The notes: generated from the letters alone by a model not told the origin. Counted from the stretch's first letter, positions 1 through 7,954 are shown. The stretch is DNA of 12,917 nucleotides from JBEICQ01 sp046297395 (GCA_046297395.1 JBKCNM010000101.1:1-12917), one strand, 5' to 3'. A program made the numbers and translations.

Positions 1-181
1 AATTCCACACTTGGTTGCCACCCGGAGCACTGATGACCATGCCTGTGGGACCGGCAGTATCATTATGGCTGACAAGCGCCTGTCCGGGCACAGGCATATC
101 TGACTGTGTAATGGTAATTTGCGCTTTCATTGCATTTGCCAGGATGCCCAGAACCATGAGGCATGAAGTAAATCTTGTCAT
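1..181 (-). CDS. Secreted protein, N-terminal fragment (cut by window edge)
   Basis: Only the first 60 codons are inside the window and the rest lies to the left. The ATG at 181 opens a signal peptide (MTRF, then a hydrophobic stretch through LMVLGILANA, with probable cleavage after KA before QITIT). The mature start reads QITITQSDMPVPG, followed by a Gly/Pro-rich stretch ending GGNQVWN. This ITITxxDMP opening followed by a GxNxxW motif is, from memory, common in secreted Bacteroidota proteins with a C-terminal T9SS sorting domain, but that end is not visible here. An ATG a little further upstream is out of frame and soon stops, which supports 181 as the start. A weak promoter-like TACTTTG lies on the minus strand at 195-201. 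The gene is divergent from the propeller gene at 374. Function unknown; export is the only supported statement. Confidence 0.6.
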   Translation of the reverse strand, partial: MTRFTSCLMVLGILANAMKAQITITQSDMPVPGQALVSHNDTAGPTGMVISAPGGNQVWN

Positions 182-373
182 GTTGTTTTTTTTGCAAAGT
201 ACATACTATAATCAACAAACTGAAAATGTTGCTATTTAATTGTCGAAAAATTTGTACGCATCAATCATGATATTCGATGAGTTTTCACAAAAGAAAAAAG
301 CTATTTCGTATCCCATTCTATTTTATTACTACTTATATAATCTCAAAATAATTTCTTCTTACTTTTGAAACCT
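182..373. promoter_or_regulatory. Divergent intergenic promoter region
   Basis: This AT-rich spacer lies between two divergently transcribed secreted-protein genes. On the plus strand TACTTTTG at 360-367 is a perfect match to the Bacteroidota -7 box TAnnTTTG, ending 6 bp before the ATG at 374. I see no clear -33 TTTG at the usual distance from it. On the minus strand TACTTTG (201-195) is one base short of the consensus, with a TTTG (219-216) 14 bp further upstream. No coding potential is evident in the spacer. Confidence 0.5.
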
Positions 374-2404
374 ATGAGACACATCATATTCATACTTATT
401 TTACCATTGATTTCACTTACTGCAAATGCTCAATGGGAGAGAAAAACTGGAGTTGAACCCGGGGAGGTAAAAGGATTTGCAAAAGTGGATACATTGCTTT
501 TTGCTGCAACCGGCGGGGGTATTTACAAGTCTTCTAATGGTGGGGGTTCATGGCAATTATCCTCAAATGGTTTAAGTCAGCTTAACATCAATTGTATTCA
601 TTTTGATGGTACAAGATTATGGGCAGGTACCGAGCTCGGAGGTGTTTTTATGAGTCCGGATACCGGTGCCACTTGGATACTCAGGCAATTCAACGGTGTA
701 AAAACAAGCAGTATTACCTCCAACGCAGGTGGCGTATTTGTTACCCGTGATGGGGGTTATATGCACCGTACCACCGACCTTGGTCAGTCATGGACCTTCC
801 TCGATGGCAACAACGGAATACCAACAAGCAATTGTATAAAAGCTGTTTCCTATGGTGATACACTTGTCCTGCTAACGACTTTCGGAATTTCAAGAAGCCT
901 TGATGCAGGACAAAGCTGGACGCTCTCCAACAATGGCTTCGTTCCACCACTCTATCGCAGAACACTCGATGTTTTTGGAAATCAACTTTTTTGCACCAGC
1001 TTCAATAAAATATATAAGAGTACAGATGGAGGGCAAAACTGGACAATGCTTCCCGGGAACGGAATAGATTCTACCTCATCTGCAAACAGTTTTATCATCC
1101 TTTCAAGTGGAAATTATTTGTTTGCCACTAACCTCGGAATTTACAGAAGCACAGACATGGGATCAAACTGGCAATTGCTCACTACTGAATTTGGAAATTA
1201 TTTATGTGAACTACAAGGCAGGGTATTTTATGCTGGCAACTACAATGGATTTTTAACCATTGCAGGCTCTTCTGATCAAGGCACTACCTGGAATGCCTAT
1301 GGCAATGGCATACATAGCATGTCTATTGGGAATATTTATGCAAACAACAACTTTCTTTATACTGCCCGACATGGCGGAATGCAGGTGAGTTATAACCATG
1401 CAGATTCTTTCACAACCAGCAATGTGCTGAGTGAAAAACCACGCTTCTATAGTTTTGGCGGAGCAGTTTACGCCACCACATCAAGTGGTATATCAGTCTC
1501 TACAGATGCAGGTTTGTCATTCTCTTCCATCAATGGTGATTTGTCTGATTTAAACATCACCACCTTGTGTATTACTGCCACAACATGGTTTGCCGGCAGC
1601 TCCATAAATGGTATCTGGAGGTCTACAAACAATGGCCTCAATTGGACAAGCACCCAAGGCTTGCCATTGGGGATGCCGGTTAATTCTATACATCCTTTTG
1701 AAGGAAAAATTTATGCAGCCACCAATTCCGGATTGATGGTTTCGAATGATGATGGGCTTACATGGCAATCTACTTCCATCACCACAAATGTTGCTGAAGT
1801 CACTTCTGTATCCAATGCCCTGTTGGTTGCAGGATCCGGAAGCATCAGGAGATCAACGGATGGGGGAATCAACTGGAGCAATATTCCGGTAGGTACAAAC
1901 ACCAATGCCTTGTATGATTTACATGTGATTGGAAACACGATTCTTGCGGGAACGCGTTTTGGCGGCGTCAGGATTTCCCATGATGGAGGATTAACCTGGG
2001 CAGGTGCCAACGAAGGTTTACAGGATACCCTGATGATTATTCAGTGTTTTGCGAATGACAATCAGTATATGTATTTCGGAACAAGAGGCGCAGGCATTTG
2101 GCGCAGGTTGCTCTCAGACTTAAACATCATTGCTCCAAATGCAGTTTTTACGGATGCCAATGGAGGTCATTCGATCAATATTTTTCCCAATCCGGCAAAA
2201 GTTGAAATCCGGCTCAATTGCGGGGAGACACCATGCAAGAATGGTTTTTGCAGTTTATTTGATTTGTCAGGCAGGATGGTAAAAACACAATTGCTTGATG
2301 CCGGCCAAAGCATGAACATTGCTGAGCTATCCAAAGGAATGTATCAATTGATTTATACGAATGCCTTGGGAGAAAAACAAAGCAGTAAGCTCGTGATTGA
2401 ATAA
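374..2404 (+). CDS. Secreted Asp-box beta-propeller protein with T9SS type A sorting domain
   Basis: A 676-residue exported protein. Residues 1-19 are a signal peptide (hydrophobic core IIFILILPLISL, cleavage probably after TANA). The body carries 12 recognisable Asp-box motifs of the S-x-D-x-G-x-x-W type, for example near residues 53, 94, 133, 175, 216, 259, 299, 376, 417, 457, 494 and 535, plus a degenerate copy near 339. They recur about every 40 residues, as in sialidase/BNR or YCF48-like propellers, and would make about two propellers. No catalytic sialidase residues are recognised, so binding or scaffolding is more likely than hydrolysis. Residues 601-676 (INIFPNP, then LFDLSGR and LSKGMYQL) form a T9SS type A sorting domain, predicting secretion and surface attachment or release. 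A TTG at 365 is in frame, but the ATG at 374 gives the proper signal peptide and lies just after the TAnnTTTG box. It converges on mgtE with a 15 bp gap. Ligand unknown. Confidence 0.88.
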   Translation: MRHIIFILILPLISLTANAQWERKTGVEPGEVKGFAKVDTLLFAATGGGIYKSSNGGGSWQLSSNGLSQLNINCIHFDGTRLWAGTELGGVFMSPDTGATWILRQFNGVKTSSITSNAGGVFVTRDGGYMHRTTDLGQSWTFLDGNNGIPTSNCIKAVSYGDTLVLLTTFGISRSLDAGQSWTLSNNGFVPPLYRRTLDVFGNQLFCTSFNKIYKSTDGGQNWTMLPGNGIDSTSSANSFIILSSGNYLFATNLGIYRSTDMGSNWQLLTTEFGNYLCELQGRVFYAGNYNGFLTIAGSSDQGTTWNAYGNGIHSMSIGNIYANNNFLYTARHGGMQVSYNHADSFTTSNVLSEKPRFYSFGGAVYATTSSGISVSTDAGLSFSSINGDLSDLNITTLCITATTWFAGSSINGIWRSTNNGLNWTSTQGLPLGMPVNSIHPFEGKIYAATNSGLMVSNDDGLTWQSTSITTNVAEVTSVSNALLVAGSGSIRRSTDGGINWSNIPVGTNTNALYDLHVIGNTILAGTRFGGVRISHDGGLTWAGANEGLQDTLMIIQCFANDNQYMYFGTRGAGIWRRLLSDLNIIAPNAVFTDANGGHSINIFPNPAKVEIRLNCGETPCKNGFCSLFDLSGRMVKTQLLDAGQSMNIAELSKGMYQLIYTNALGEKQSSKLVIE

Positions 2405-2419
2405 TCAGAAATCAGCTTT

Positions 2420-3808
2420 TCAAAGCAGGGTTCCCTTCAGCCATAACATCGCTGCGGAAAAGTAGATAATCAGTCCGGTTACATCTACCAGTGTTGCAAT
2501 AAACGGTGCTGAGGAAACTGCAGGATCGGCTCCCATGCGTTTGATAATCAGCGGAAGCATAGAGCCGGCAAGAGAACCCCACATCACTACACCCAGCAGA
2601 GAGGTGCCCACGGTAAGCGCGATACCCAGCCAGTGAGGACCATAGATATTGGTGAAAAATGTCCACAGAAAAATTCTGAAAAAGCCGATGATGCCCAGGA
2701 TGATTCCCAATGCCAAACCACTCACAAATTCCCGTTTCATCACGCGCCACCAGTCACGGATTCCTATTTCACCCAAAGCCATGGCACGGATAATGAGTGA
2801 GGCGGCCTGTGATCCTGTATTCCCTCCTGATGAAATAATCAGCGGAACAAACATGGCTAGAATAACTGCACGGGCTATCTCATCTTCAAAAAAACTCATG
2901 GCTGATGCAGTCAGCATTTCTCCGATAAAAAGCAAGACAAGCCAGCCTGCGCGCTTCTGTATAAGCGTATATACAGAAGAATCAATGTAAGGTTCTTCCA
3001 ATGCTTCGGTTCCACCCATTTTCTGAATGTCCTCGGTATCCTCTTCCTCTGCAAGTCGCAGCACATCATCAATGGTAACTATGCCAAGCAACACACCTTT
3101 GGTATTAATTACCGGCAAGGCCACACGGTTGTTGTTTCTAAAAACGGTGATGGCAGCCGACTCATCGTCATTCACACTTAGCGCAACATAACGACTGTCC
3201 ATCAAATCACTTACACCGGTCTCCGGAGAAACAAATAAAAACTCGCGGATGCGGATATCATCCAATAAAATTCCTTCATCATCAATGATGTAAATCACAT
3301 TGATGGTCTCAGAGTACTTCCCATACTTGCGGATGTATTTTAATACCTGGTCTACAGTCCAGTGTTTTTTTACGGCAAGATAATCGGTGGTCATCAGGCG
3401 TCCAACCGAACCTTCCGGAAATCCGAGCAGCGACAAGGTGATGGCACGCTCCTCAGGATCGAGCAGCACAAGCAATTCTTTAACGGCAGCACCGGGCAAT
3501 TCTTCCAGGAACTTCGTTCGGTCGTCCGGAGAAAGTTCATTGAGAAGGGCAGCCATCTTCTCATAGGCAAGTGAATGAAGAAGATAATTCTGAAGATCAA
3601 ACTCGAGAAACTTAAAAACCTCAGAAGCAATTTTAATATCGAGCAAACCGAACAAATTTTTCTGGTTGAGCTCATCTTCTGTTTCTTCCAGCAAGCGGCT
3701 CAGCTCATCGGGCATATAGGTAGAGAGGAGCTCCTTGAGTTCAGGAATTTTTCCCTCAGTGAGCAGGCTGAATACCTGTGAAAAATCAGTATGGGTTTCG
3801 TTGCTCAT
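2420..3808 (-). CDS. mgtE: Magnesium transporter MgtE
   Basis: A 462-residue inner-membrane Mg2+ channel/transporter of the MgtE (SLC41-like) family, at the usual length. Residues 1-135 are the helical MgtE N domain (LSPDDR at 92-97, LLDPEER near 115). Residues 136-255 are two CBS domains: MTTDYLAV starts the first, VSDLMDSRYVAL leads into the second, which ends GIVTIDDVL. A connecting helix leads to the membrane domain, about 285-460, with roughly five hydrophobic segments. The family signature PLIISSGGNTGSQ is at 322-334, and the conserved pore Asp is probably D428 in GADPAVSS. In the family the N and CBS domains sense cytosolic Mg2+ and close the pore (family knowledge). It is the last gene of the minus-strand run, its ATG 5 bp after the stop of the M28 gene, so it is probably co-transcribed. 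It converges with the propeller gene. No riboswitch is seen in front of it, and there is no room for one. Confidence 0.96.
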   Translation of the reverse strand: MSNETHTDFSQVFSLLTEGKIPELKELLSTYMPDELSRLLEETEDELNQKNLFGLLDIKIASEVFKFLEFDLQNYLLHSLAYEKMAALLNELSPDDRTKFLEELPGAAVKELLVLLDPEERAITLSLLGFPEGSVGRLMTTDYLAVKKHWTVDQVLKYIRKYGKYSETINVIYIIDDEGILLDDIRIREFLFVSPETGVSDLMDSRYVALSVNDDESAAITVFRNNNRVALPVINTKGVLLGIVTIDDVLRLAEEEDTEDIQKMGGTEALEEPYIDSSVYTLIQKRAGWLVLLFIGEMLTASAMSFFEDEIARAVILAMFVPLIISSGGNTGSQAASLIIRAMALGEIGIRDWWRVMKREFVSGLALGIILGIIGFFRIFLWTFFTNIYGPHWLGIALTVGTSLLGVVMWGSLAGSMLPLIIKRMGADPAVSSAPFIATLVDVTGLIIYFSAAMLWLKGTLL

Positions 3809-3813
3809 GTTTC

Positions 3814-4806
3814 CTATTGTTTCCAGATGTATTCCATCACGGTTTGTCCAACTACTTTCAGGGTGTTTTTATCGATGATCCCAAGGTTGTCGCCATGCGT
3901 ATGATGATGTCTTCCGTAAGTACCTGTATTGGGATCCATGTGCACAATGTCCACACATGGAATGCCTGCAATTTTATTGATGTAAAGATGATCATCAGTG
4001 GTTTCTCCTGTTTCTGCATCCACAAAAATTCCTGCATAACCCAGGTCATACGCGGTTTGCCAAATGGCATCTACATAGGGTGCAGCATATTTCACAGAAG
4101 TTCCTTCTCTTGGAAAAATAGCACCCTTGGCACCCACCATGTCGAGCAGGATGCCCAAGCGGGCTTTGTAAGCGGGCACATGCGGATTTTTCGACCAGTA
4201 TTGTGTACCCAAACACCAGGTATCCGGCATGTTGCTCCCTTCACCTGAGGGTTGTCCGTAATCTTCCAGATCGGTAAAAAATATGTCAATTCCTTTTTTC
4301 ATTCCTGAGGCGTGAATCTGTCTGGCAACTTCCAGCCAAACAGCTACACCTGAAGCTGCATCATCTGCACCATCGATGGGTTTGTTGCGGTTTTCGGTTT
4401 CTCCGTCAGCTATGGGACGACAATCCCAGTGAGACATCAGGAGCATGCGATCAGGGTTTTGAGGCGCTGTTGAAGCGATGATGTTTTTTAGCCTGAATGT
4501 TTTGCCATCATATGTTTTCACAGGTGCTTCCTGCACCACACAGGTAAAGCCATATTTCCTGAGTTGTGAAACCAAATAGTCGGCGCAAGCTGCATGGGCT
4601 TTTGTTCCGGGCACGCGGGGACCGAAATCCACTTGTTTTTTGAGAAAAGAATAACAGGAATCTACATCAAAAGCAGGCGAGATCTGACGATAGCGCTGGG
4701 CTTGTTTCTCCTGTTTCTCTTGTCCGGCATTTTTTTGCCCGCAGGAAGTCACAAGCATGGCCATGCAAACAATTGTGAACAGAAGCAACCTCGAGATGAA
4801 TGTCAT
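3814..4806 (-). CDS. M28-family metallopeptidase / glutaminyl-peptide cyclotransferase-like lipoprotein
   Basis: A 330-residue lipoprotein. The N-terminus has a short signal peptide ending in a lipobox (V-T-S-C, with C22 the lipidated Cys), followed by a charged Lys/Gln/Glu-rich linker. The M28 fold follows: HWDCRP (H126, D128), GADDAASG (D148), the TDLEDYG acidic pair (E181, D182), then DDHLYINKIAGIP and the C-terminal HHTHGDN, whose H302 matches the last metal ligand. This set fits both zinc aminopeptidases of M28 and the single-zinc glutaminyl cyclases that turn N-terminal Gln into pyroglutamate. The Bacteroidota members are usually annotated as either. T9SS-exported proteins often begin with Gln after signal cleavage, and the propeller at 374 does so here, so cyclase activity on exported proteins is attractive, but this is inference. 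Its ATG overlaps the cysS stop in an ATGA, implying translational coupling. It ends with TAG. Confidence 0.87.
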   Translation of the reverse strand: MTFISRLLLFTIVCMAMLVTSCGQKNAGQEKQEKQAQRYRQISPAFDVDSCYSFLKKQVDFGPRVPGTKAHAACADYLVSQLRKYGFTCVVQEAPVKTYDGKTFRLKNIIASTAPQNPDRMLLMSHWDCRPIADGETENRNKPIDGADDAASGVAVWLEVARQIHASGMKKGIDIFFTDLEDYGQPSGEGSNMPDTWCLGTQYWSKNPHVPAYKARLGILLDMVGAKGAIFPREGTSVKYAAPYVDAIWQTAYDLGYAGIFVDAETGETTDDHLYINKIAGIPCVDIVHMDPNTGTYGRHHHTHGDNLGIIDKNTLKVVGQTVMEYIWKQ

Positions 4807-6266
4807 GTGCGTATCTTCCAGGTGGTACCTTCTTTTCCATCCATCATTTGTATGCCTGCGGCAGACAGCTTGTCGCGAATCAGGTCGGAGAGCAAAAAAT
4901 TTTTCTGCGACTTGGCTTCGTTGCGCATTTCGATGATGGTCTGCATAAGTTTATCAACCGTTTCTGTCTGGCTGGTTTCGGCAGGTTTAAGTCCGAACAC
5001 ATCTCCTAAAATACAGTTGTACAGCTTCAGTAATTTTTCTTTTTGAACTGCAGTAACACGCTCTGTGCCTGCCAGCGCAGCATTGATAAATTTTACGCCA
5101 TCAAAAAGATGAGCGAGTGCCACAGGTGTATTCAAATCATCATTGAGCGCTGCATACACCTCCTGCTCCAGCATATCCGCATCAAGTGATCCGGCCTCCT
5201 GATGCTCGGGTAGATTACCAATGTGTTTCCATGCTTCCATCATTCTCCAAAACCCTTTCTCGGAAGCCTGCAATGCTTCGTTGGAAAAATCGAGCGTGGA
5301 GCGGTAGTGCGTTTGCAACATAAAAAAACGCACCGCCATCGGCGCATATCCTTTTTCCAGCAAGGGATGAGATCCGGAAAACAGTTCCTCCGGAAGAAAT
5401 GCATTACCGAGCGATTTGCCCATGCGTTGTCCGTTCACGGTGAGCATATTGGTATGTATCCAGTAATTCACCGGTTTGGTATGATGGCAAGCAACGCTCT
5501 GTGCTATTTCATTGGTATGATGTGTAGCTGCAAGATCCATTCCTCCCCCATGAATATCAAAAGATTCTCCCAGGTATTTTTTGCTCATGGCAGAACACTC
5601 GATATGCCAACCGGGAAACCCTTCGCCCCAGGGACTTGGCCACTTCATGATGTGCTCCGGTTTTGCTTTGATCCAGAGTGCAAAATCGAGCCTGCCTTTC
5701 TTTTCATCCTGTCCGTCGAGGTCACGGGTGTTGGCCATCAGATCTTCCAACTTTCGGTTGGTGAGCATGCCGTAGTCAGCTACTTGCGCATATTTCTCTA
5801 CATCAAAATACACTGAGCCATTTACCTCATAGGCAAAACCTTGAGAGATAATTTTTTTGGTCATCTCTATCTGTTCGATGATGTGGCCGGTAGCTACCGG
5901 CTCAATGGAAGGCGGCAACAGATTAAACTGATCCATTACTTTTCTGAATCCCACGGTGTATCGCTGCACCACTTCCATGGGTTCCAATTGTTCCAGCCTG
6001 GCTTTCTTTGCAATCTTATCCTCTCCGATGTCTGCATCACTCTCGAGGTGACCGGCATCTGTGATGTTTCTTACATAACGAACCTTGTAGCCCAGATGCA
6101 AGAGGTAACGGTACAATATATCAAAGGAGATAAAAGTGCGGCAATTGCCGAGGTGAACATCACTGTAAACAGTAGGACCGCAAACATACATGCCTACGAA
6201 CGGAGGCGTGAGCGGCACAAAATCTTCTTTGGCTCGTGTAAGGGTATTGTAGAGCTTCAACGACAT
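4803..6266 (-). CDS. cysS: Cysteinyl-tRNA synthetase
   Basis: A 487-residue class I aminoacyl-tRNA synthetase that charges tRNA-Cys with cysteine in the cytosol. The HIGH-type motif is HLGN (38-41) in PTVYSDVHLGNCRT. The KMSKS-type motif is RMGKS (281-285), a common variant. The zinc site that selects cysteine is complete: C29, C224 (WHIECSAMS), H249 (THHTNE) and E253. The C-terminal third (about 340-487) holds the DALR-type helical anticodon region, ending in the DGKEGTTWKI motif usual for this enzyme. Length is normal. I place the start at the ATG at 6266. A GTG at 6275 in the same frame overlaps the upstream stop as GTGA and would add only three residues, so it remains possible. It is second in a four-gene run behind a MORN-repeat gene and translationally coupled to the M28 gene by an ATGA overlap. 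Confidence 0.97.
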   Translation of the reverse strand: MSLKLYNTLTRAKEDFVPLTPPFVGMYVCGPTVYSDVHLGNCRTFISFDILYRYLLHLGYKVRYVRNITDAGHLESDADIGEDKIAKKARLEQLEPMEVVQRYTVGFRKVMDQFNLLPPSIEPVATGHIIEQIEMTKKIISQGFAYEVNGSVYFDVEKYAQVADYGMLTNRKLEDLMANTRDLDGQDEKKGRLDFALWIKAKPEHIMKWPSPWGEGFPGWHIECSAMSKKYLGESFDIHGGGMDLAATHHTNEIAQSVACHHTKPVNYWIHTNMLTVNGQRMGKSLGNAFLPEELFSGSHPLLEKGYAPMAVRFFMLQTHYRSTLDFSNEALQASEKGFWRMMEAWKHIGNLPEHQEAGSLDADMLEQEVYAALNDDLNTPVALAHLFDGVKFINAALAGTERVTAVQKEKLLKLYNCILGDVFGLKPAETSQTETVDKLMQTIIEMRNEAKSQKNFLLSDLIRDKLSAAGIQMMDGKEGTTWKIRT

Positions 6267-6271
6267 AACAA

Positions 6272-7141
6272 TCACTTTTTTTCATACAGGGTTTTTTCAA
6301 CTGATCCATTCACAATGATGTTTGTTTTGATCAGCTTGTTGTTTTCGTAAACATAGATTTTACCCTGGGTGAGCATTCCATTTTTGAATTCTCCCTCGCG
6401 AAGCAATCTTCCATTGCTGTCATAGGTCTTGTGAAACCCATCTGGAATTTGTCCGGGTGCCGATACTTTGGATGCTTTCTCTTCAACGGGAGGTGGGGTT
6501 TTTTCCGGTTCTTTTTCAACAGCAGGCTGAGGCTTTTCAGGTGTATAGGTCTTTACAGATTCAGGATCCAGTTCTCCGTCCCTGAAGTTCTTCTCTTCAA
6601 TCAGTTGCCCGTCCTCGTTGTAGGATTTAATGATTCCGGCTTCTTTGGAGTCTTTCCAATTGCCTTCTACCATGAGTTTTCCGTTGGGATGATAGTATCG
6701 CTGTGGTCCGTCTCTTTTTCCATCATTACCAAACTGAAAATCCTGATAAAGATTTCCGTTCTCATGATAGAATTTGTACTTGCCTTCCCAGTGGTTGGTA
6801 TTCCAGAAACCTTCTTCTCTGAGCTTGCCATTGGATCCGTAAATTTTTGCGTAACCAATTTTTTTGTCTTCCTTAAAAGTGATTTCGCTTTTGAGGTTGC
6901 CCGTATGGCAGTTATAAAATTTCCATACGCCGGATTTCATGTTGTTCACATAACGGCCTTCTTCCAGTTTGGCAGATTCATCACAATCTTCATTTTGTTT
7001 TTCTGCATTGGTTATTACCCAATACCCTATACGCTGGCTGTTGTTGTCGCTACGGTTGAGGGTATCTGCTTCGTGGGCAAAGATACTTGCACAGGAAGCC
7101 CATGCGAGAGCCATGAAGATGTAGATCGTTTTTTGAAACAT
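6272..7141 (-). CDS. Secreted MORN-repeat (YwqK-like) protein
   Basis: A 289-residue exported protein of unknown function. Residues 1-22 form a signal peptide. The sequence ASC near 15-17 is preceded by Trp, so it is a poor lipobox and signal peptidase I cleavage is likelier. Residues 38-195 contain about six MORN_2-type repeats of the form NGKLxxEGxWKxxxxxGxxKxYxxxG (for example around 105, 128, 152 and 176). A Pro/Glu/Lys-rich linker (about 198-232) separates them from one more repeat (DGFHKTYDSNGRLLREG) and a short Lys-rich tail. Databases often name such proteins 'YwqK family antitoxin', but nothing here suggests a toxin partner. The frame stays open to 7180, but the ATG at 7141 gives a normal signal peptide and sits just downstream of a promoter match at 7152-7180, so the longer start would precede transcription. 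Its TGA abuts cysS. First gene of the run to mgtE. Confidence 0.83.
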   Translation of the reverse strand: MFQKTIYIFMALAWASCASIFAHEADTLNRSDNNSQRIGYWVITNAEKQNEDCDESAKLEEGRYVNNMKSGVWKFYNCHTGNLKSEITFKEDKKIGYAKIYGSNGKLREEGFWNTNHWEGKYKFYHENGNLYQDFQFGNDGKRDGPQRYYHPNGKLMVEGNWKDSKEAGIIKSYNEDGQLIEEKNFRDGELDPESVKTYTPEKPQPAVEKEPEKTPPPVEEKASKVSAPGQIPDGFHKTYDSNGRLLREGEFKNGMLTQGKIYVYENNKLIKTNIIVNGSVEKTLYEKK

Positions 7142-7151
7142 TGGATATCGG

Positions 7152-7180
7152 CAAAAATAACCAAATCCGCATGAAATCAA
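7152..7180 (-). promoter_or_regulatory. Bacteroidota-type promoter for the MORN-cysS-M28-mgtE run
   Basis: On the minus strand TATTTTTG (7159-7152) matches the TAnnTTTG -7 box exactly. A TTG (7180-7178) lies 18 bp upstream as a -33 element, close to the usual spacing. Transcription would begin around 7145-7147, leaving a leader of about 4-6 nt before the ATG at 7141. This also argues against the longer reading frame that starts at 7180. Confidence 0.6.
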
Positions 7181-7198
7181 GCGTTTTTCAGGATTTGG
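7161..7198 (-). terminator. Possible hemD terminator overlapping the next promoter
   Basis: A perfect 8 bp inverted repeat, CCAAATCC (minus strand 7198-7191) and GGATTTGG (7168-7161), is separated by 22 bp. The left arm covers the last hemD codons just before its TGA (7190-7188). The right arm is followed on the minus strand by TTATTTTTG, a T-rich tract that is also the -7 box of the downstream promoter. The long loop and AT-rich stem make it weak as an intrinsic terminator. Confidence 0.3.
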
Positions 7199-7943
7199 AT
7201 TTGGCAGCCTGCTGGATGTATTGTTCCAGGGCCATGGTCATTGATGGTGCCGTGGGGGTTGGCGCCATGATGTTGAGCGTAAGCCCGGCCTCCTCCACTG
7301 CTTTGGCAGTAGTGGCACCAAAAGCAGCGATGCGGGTGTTGTTCTGCTTGAATTTTGGAAAATTCTGGAAAAGGGATTTGACCCCGGCAGGACTGAAAAA
7401 TACCAGGCAATCATAATTGACTTTGGCCAGGTCGCTCAGGTCGCTGCATACCGTTCGGTAAATCACCGCTTTGGTATATTTCACCTTCAATTTATCCAGT
7501 AAATCTGCGGCTTCCTCCTTGGCAATATCACTGCATGGAAGCAGAAATTTTTCTTCCTTGTGCTTTTTGATGATTTCCATTAAATCGGCAAAGCTTTGCT
7601 TGCCATGGAATATCTTGCGTTTCCTGTACTGAATAAATTTCTGAAGGTAATAGGCCGTTGACTCAGATATACAGAAATACTTCATGGTTTCCGGAACCAC
7701 TACACGCATCTCATTGCATATCCTAAAGAAGTGATCGGCTGCATGCCTGCTGGTGAAAATAATGGCAGTATGATCCAAGATGTTGATGCGGTCCTTCCGG
7801 AAATCAGCAGCAGCAATGCCTTCAACATGGATGAATGGCCGGAAATCAATTTTTAAACCAAACTTTTTCCCAAGGTCAAAGTAGGGAGACTTGTCTCCCT
7901 CGGGACGGGGCTGTGTGACTAGCACGCTTTTTATCTTCGCCAC
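7188..7943 (-). CDS. hemD: Uroporphyrinogen-III synthase (HemD)
   Basis: A 251-residue cytosolic enzyme that cyclises hydroxymethylbilane, inverting ring D, to uroporphyrinogen III, the branch point of haem, sirohaem and cobalamin synthesis. The family is poorly conserved, but the Bacteroidota version is recognisable: KIKSVLVTQPRPEGDKSPYFD at the start, then FRPFIHVEG, RINILDHTAIIFTSRHAADHFF, RKRKIFHGKQ, KFLLPCSD, AVIYRTVCSDLSDL, FFSPAGVKSLF, then FGATTAKAVEEAGL and APTPTAPSM at the end. This is the two-lobed HemD fold. The frame is open up to 8132 inside the upstream gene. The GTG at 7943 is chosen because conserved similarity begins there and it lies 11 bp after the DUF4271 stop; the extra 63 upstream residues have no family character. 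Co-transcribed with DUF4271. No other haem gene is in the window. Confidence 0.92.
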   Translation of the reverse strand: MAKIKSVLVTQPRPEGDKSPYFDLGKKFGLKIDFRPFIHVEGIAAADFRKDRINILDHTAIIFTSRHAADHFFRICNEMRVVVPETMKYFCISESTAYYLQKFIQYRKRKIFHGKQSFADLMEIIKKHKEEKFLLPCSDIAKEEAADLLDKLKVKYTKAVIYRTVCSDLSDLAKVNYDCLVFFSPAGVKSLFQNFPKFKQNNTRIAAFGATTAKAVEEAGLTLNIMAPTPTAPSMTMALEQYIQQAAKSKS

Positions 7944-7954
7944 CTGAGTGTCTG

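Noticed and set aside
374..2404. DNA tandem repeat from the Asp-box periodicity
   Set aside because: The repetition is at protein level only. The nucleotide copies are strongly diverged and not a simple repeat.
2405..2419. Bidirectional terminator between the propeller gene and mgtE
   Set aside because: The 15 bp gap and adjoining codons show no convincing stem followed by a T run on either strand.
5223..5816. 197-codon plus-strand open frame inside cysS
   Set aside because: It is antisense to conserved synthetase motifs including the zinc site and shows no protein-like features of its own.
6272..7141. Toxin-antitoxin system based on YwqK-like MORN repeats
   Set aside because: The protein has a signal peptide and its neighbours are cysS and hemD. 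No toxin candidate is present.
6431..7174. 247-codon plus-strand open frame opposite the MORN gene
   Set aside because: It is antisense to a repeat protein with clear family character, and its translation is Phe/Ile-rich without domain signals. It is a shadow frame.
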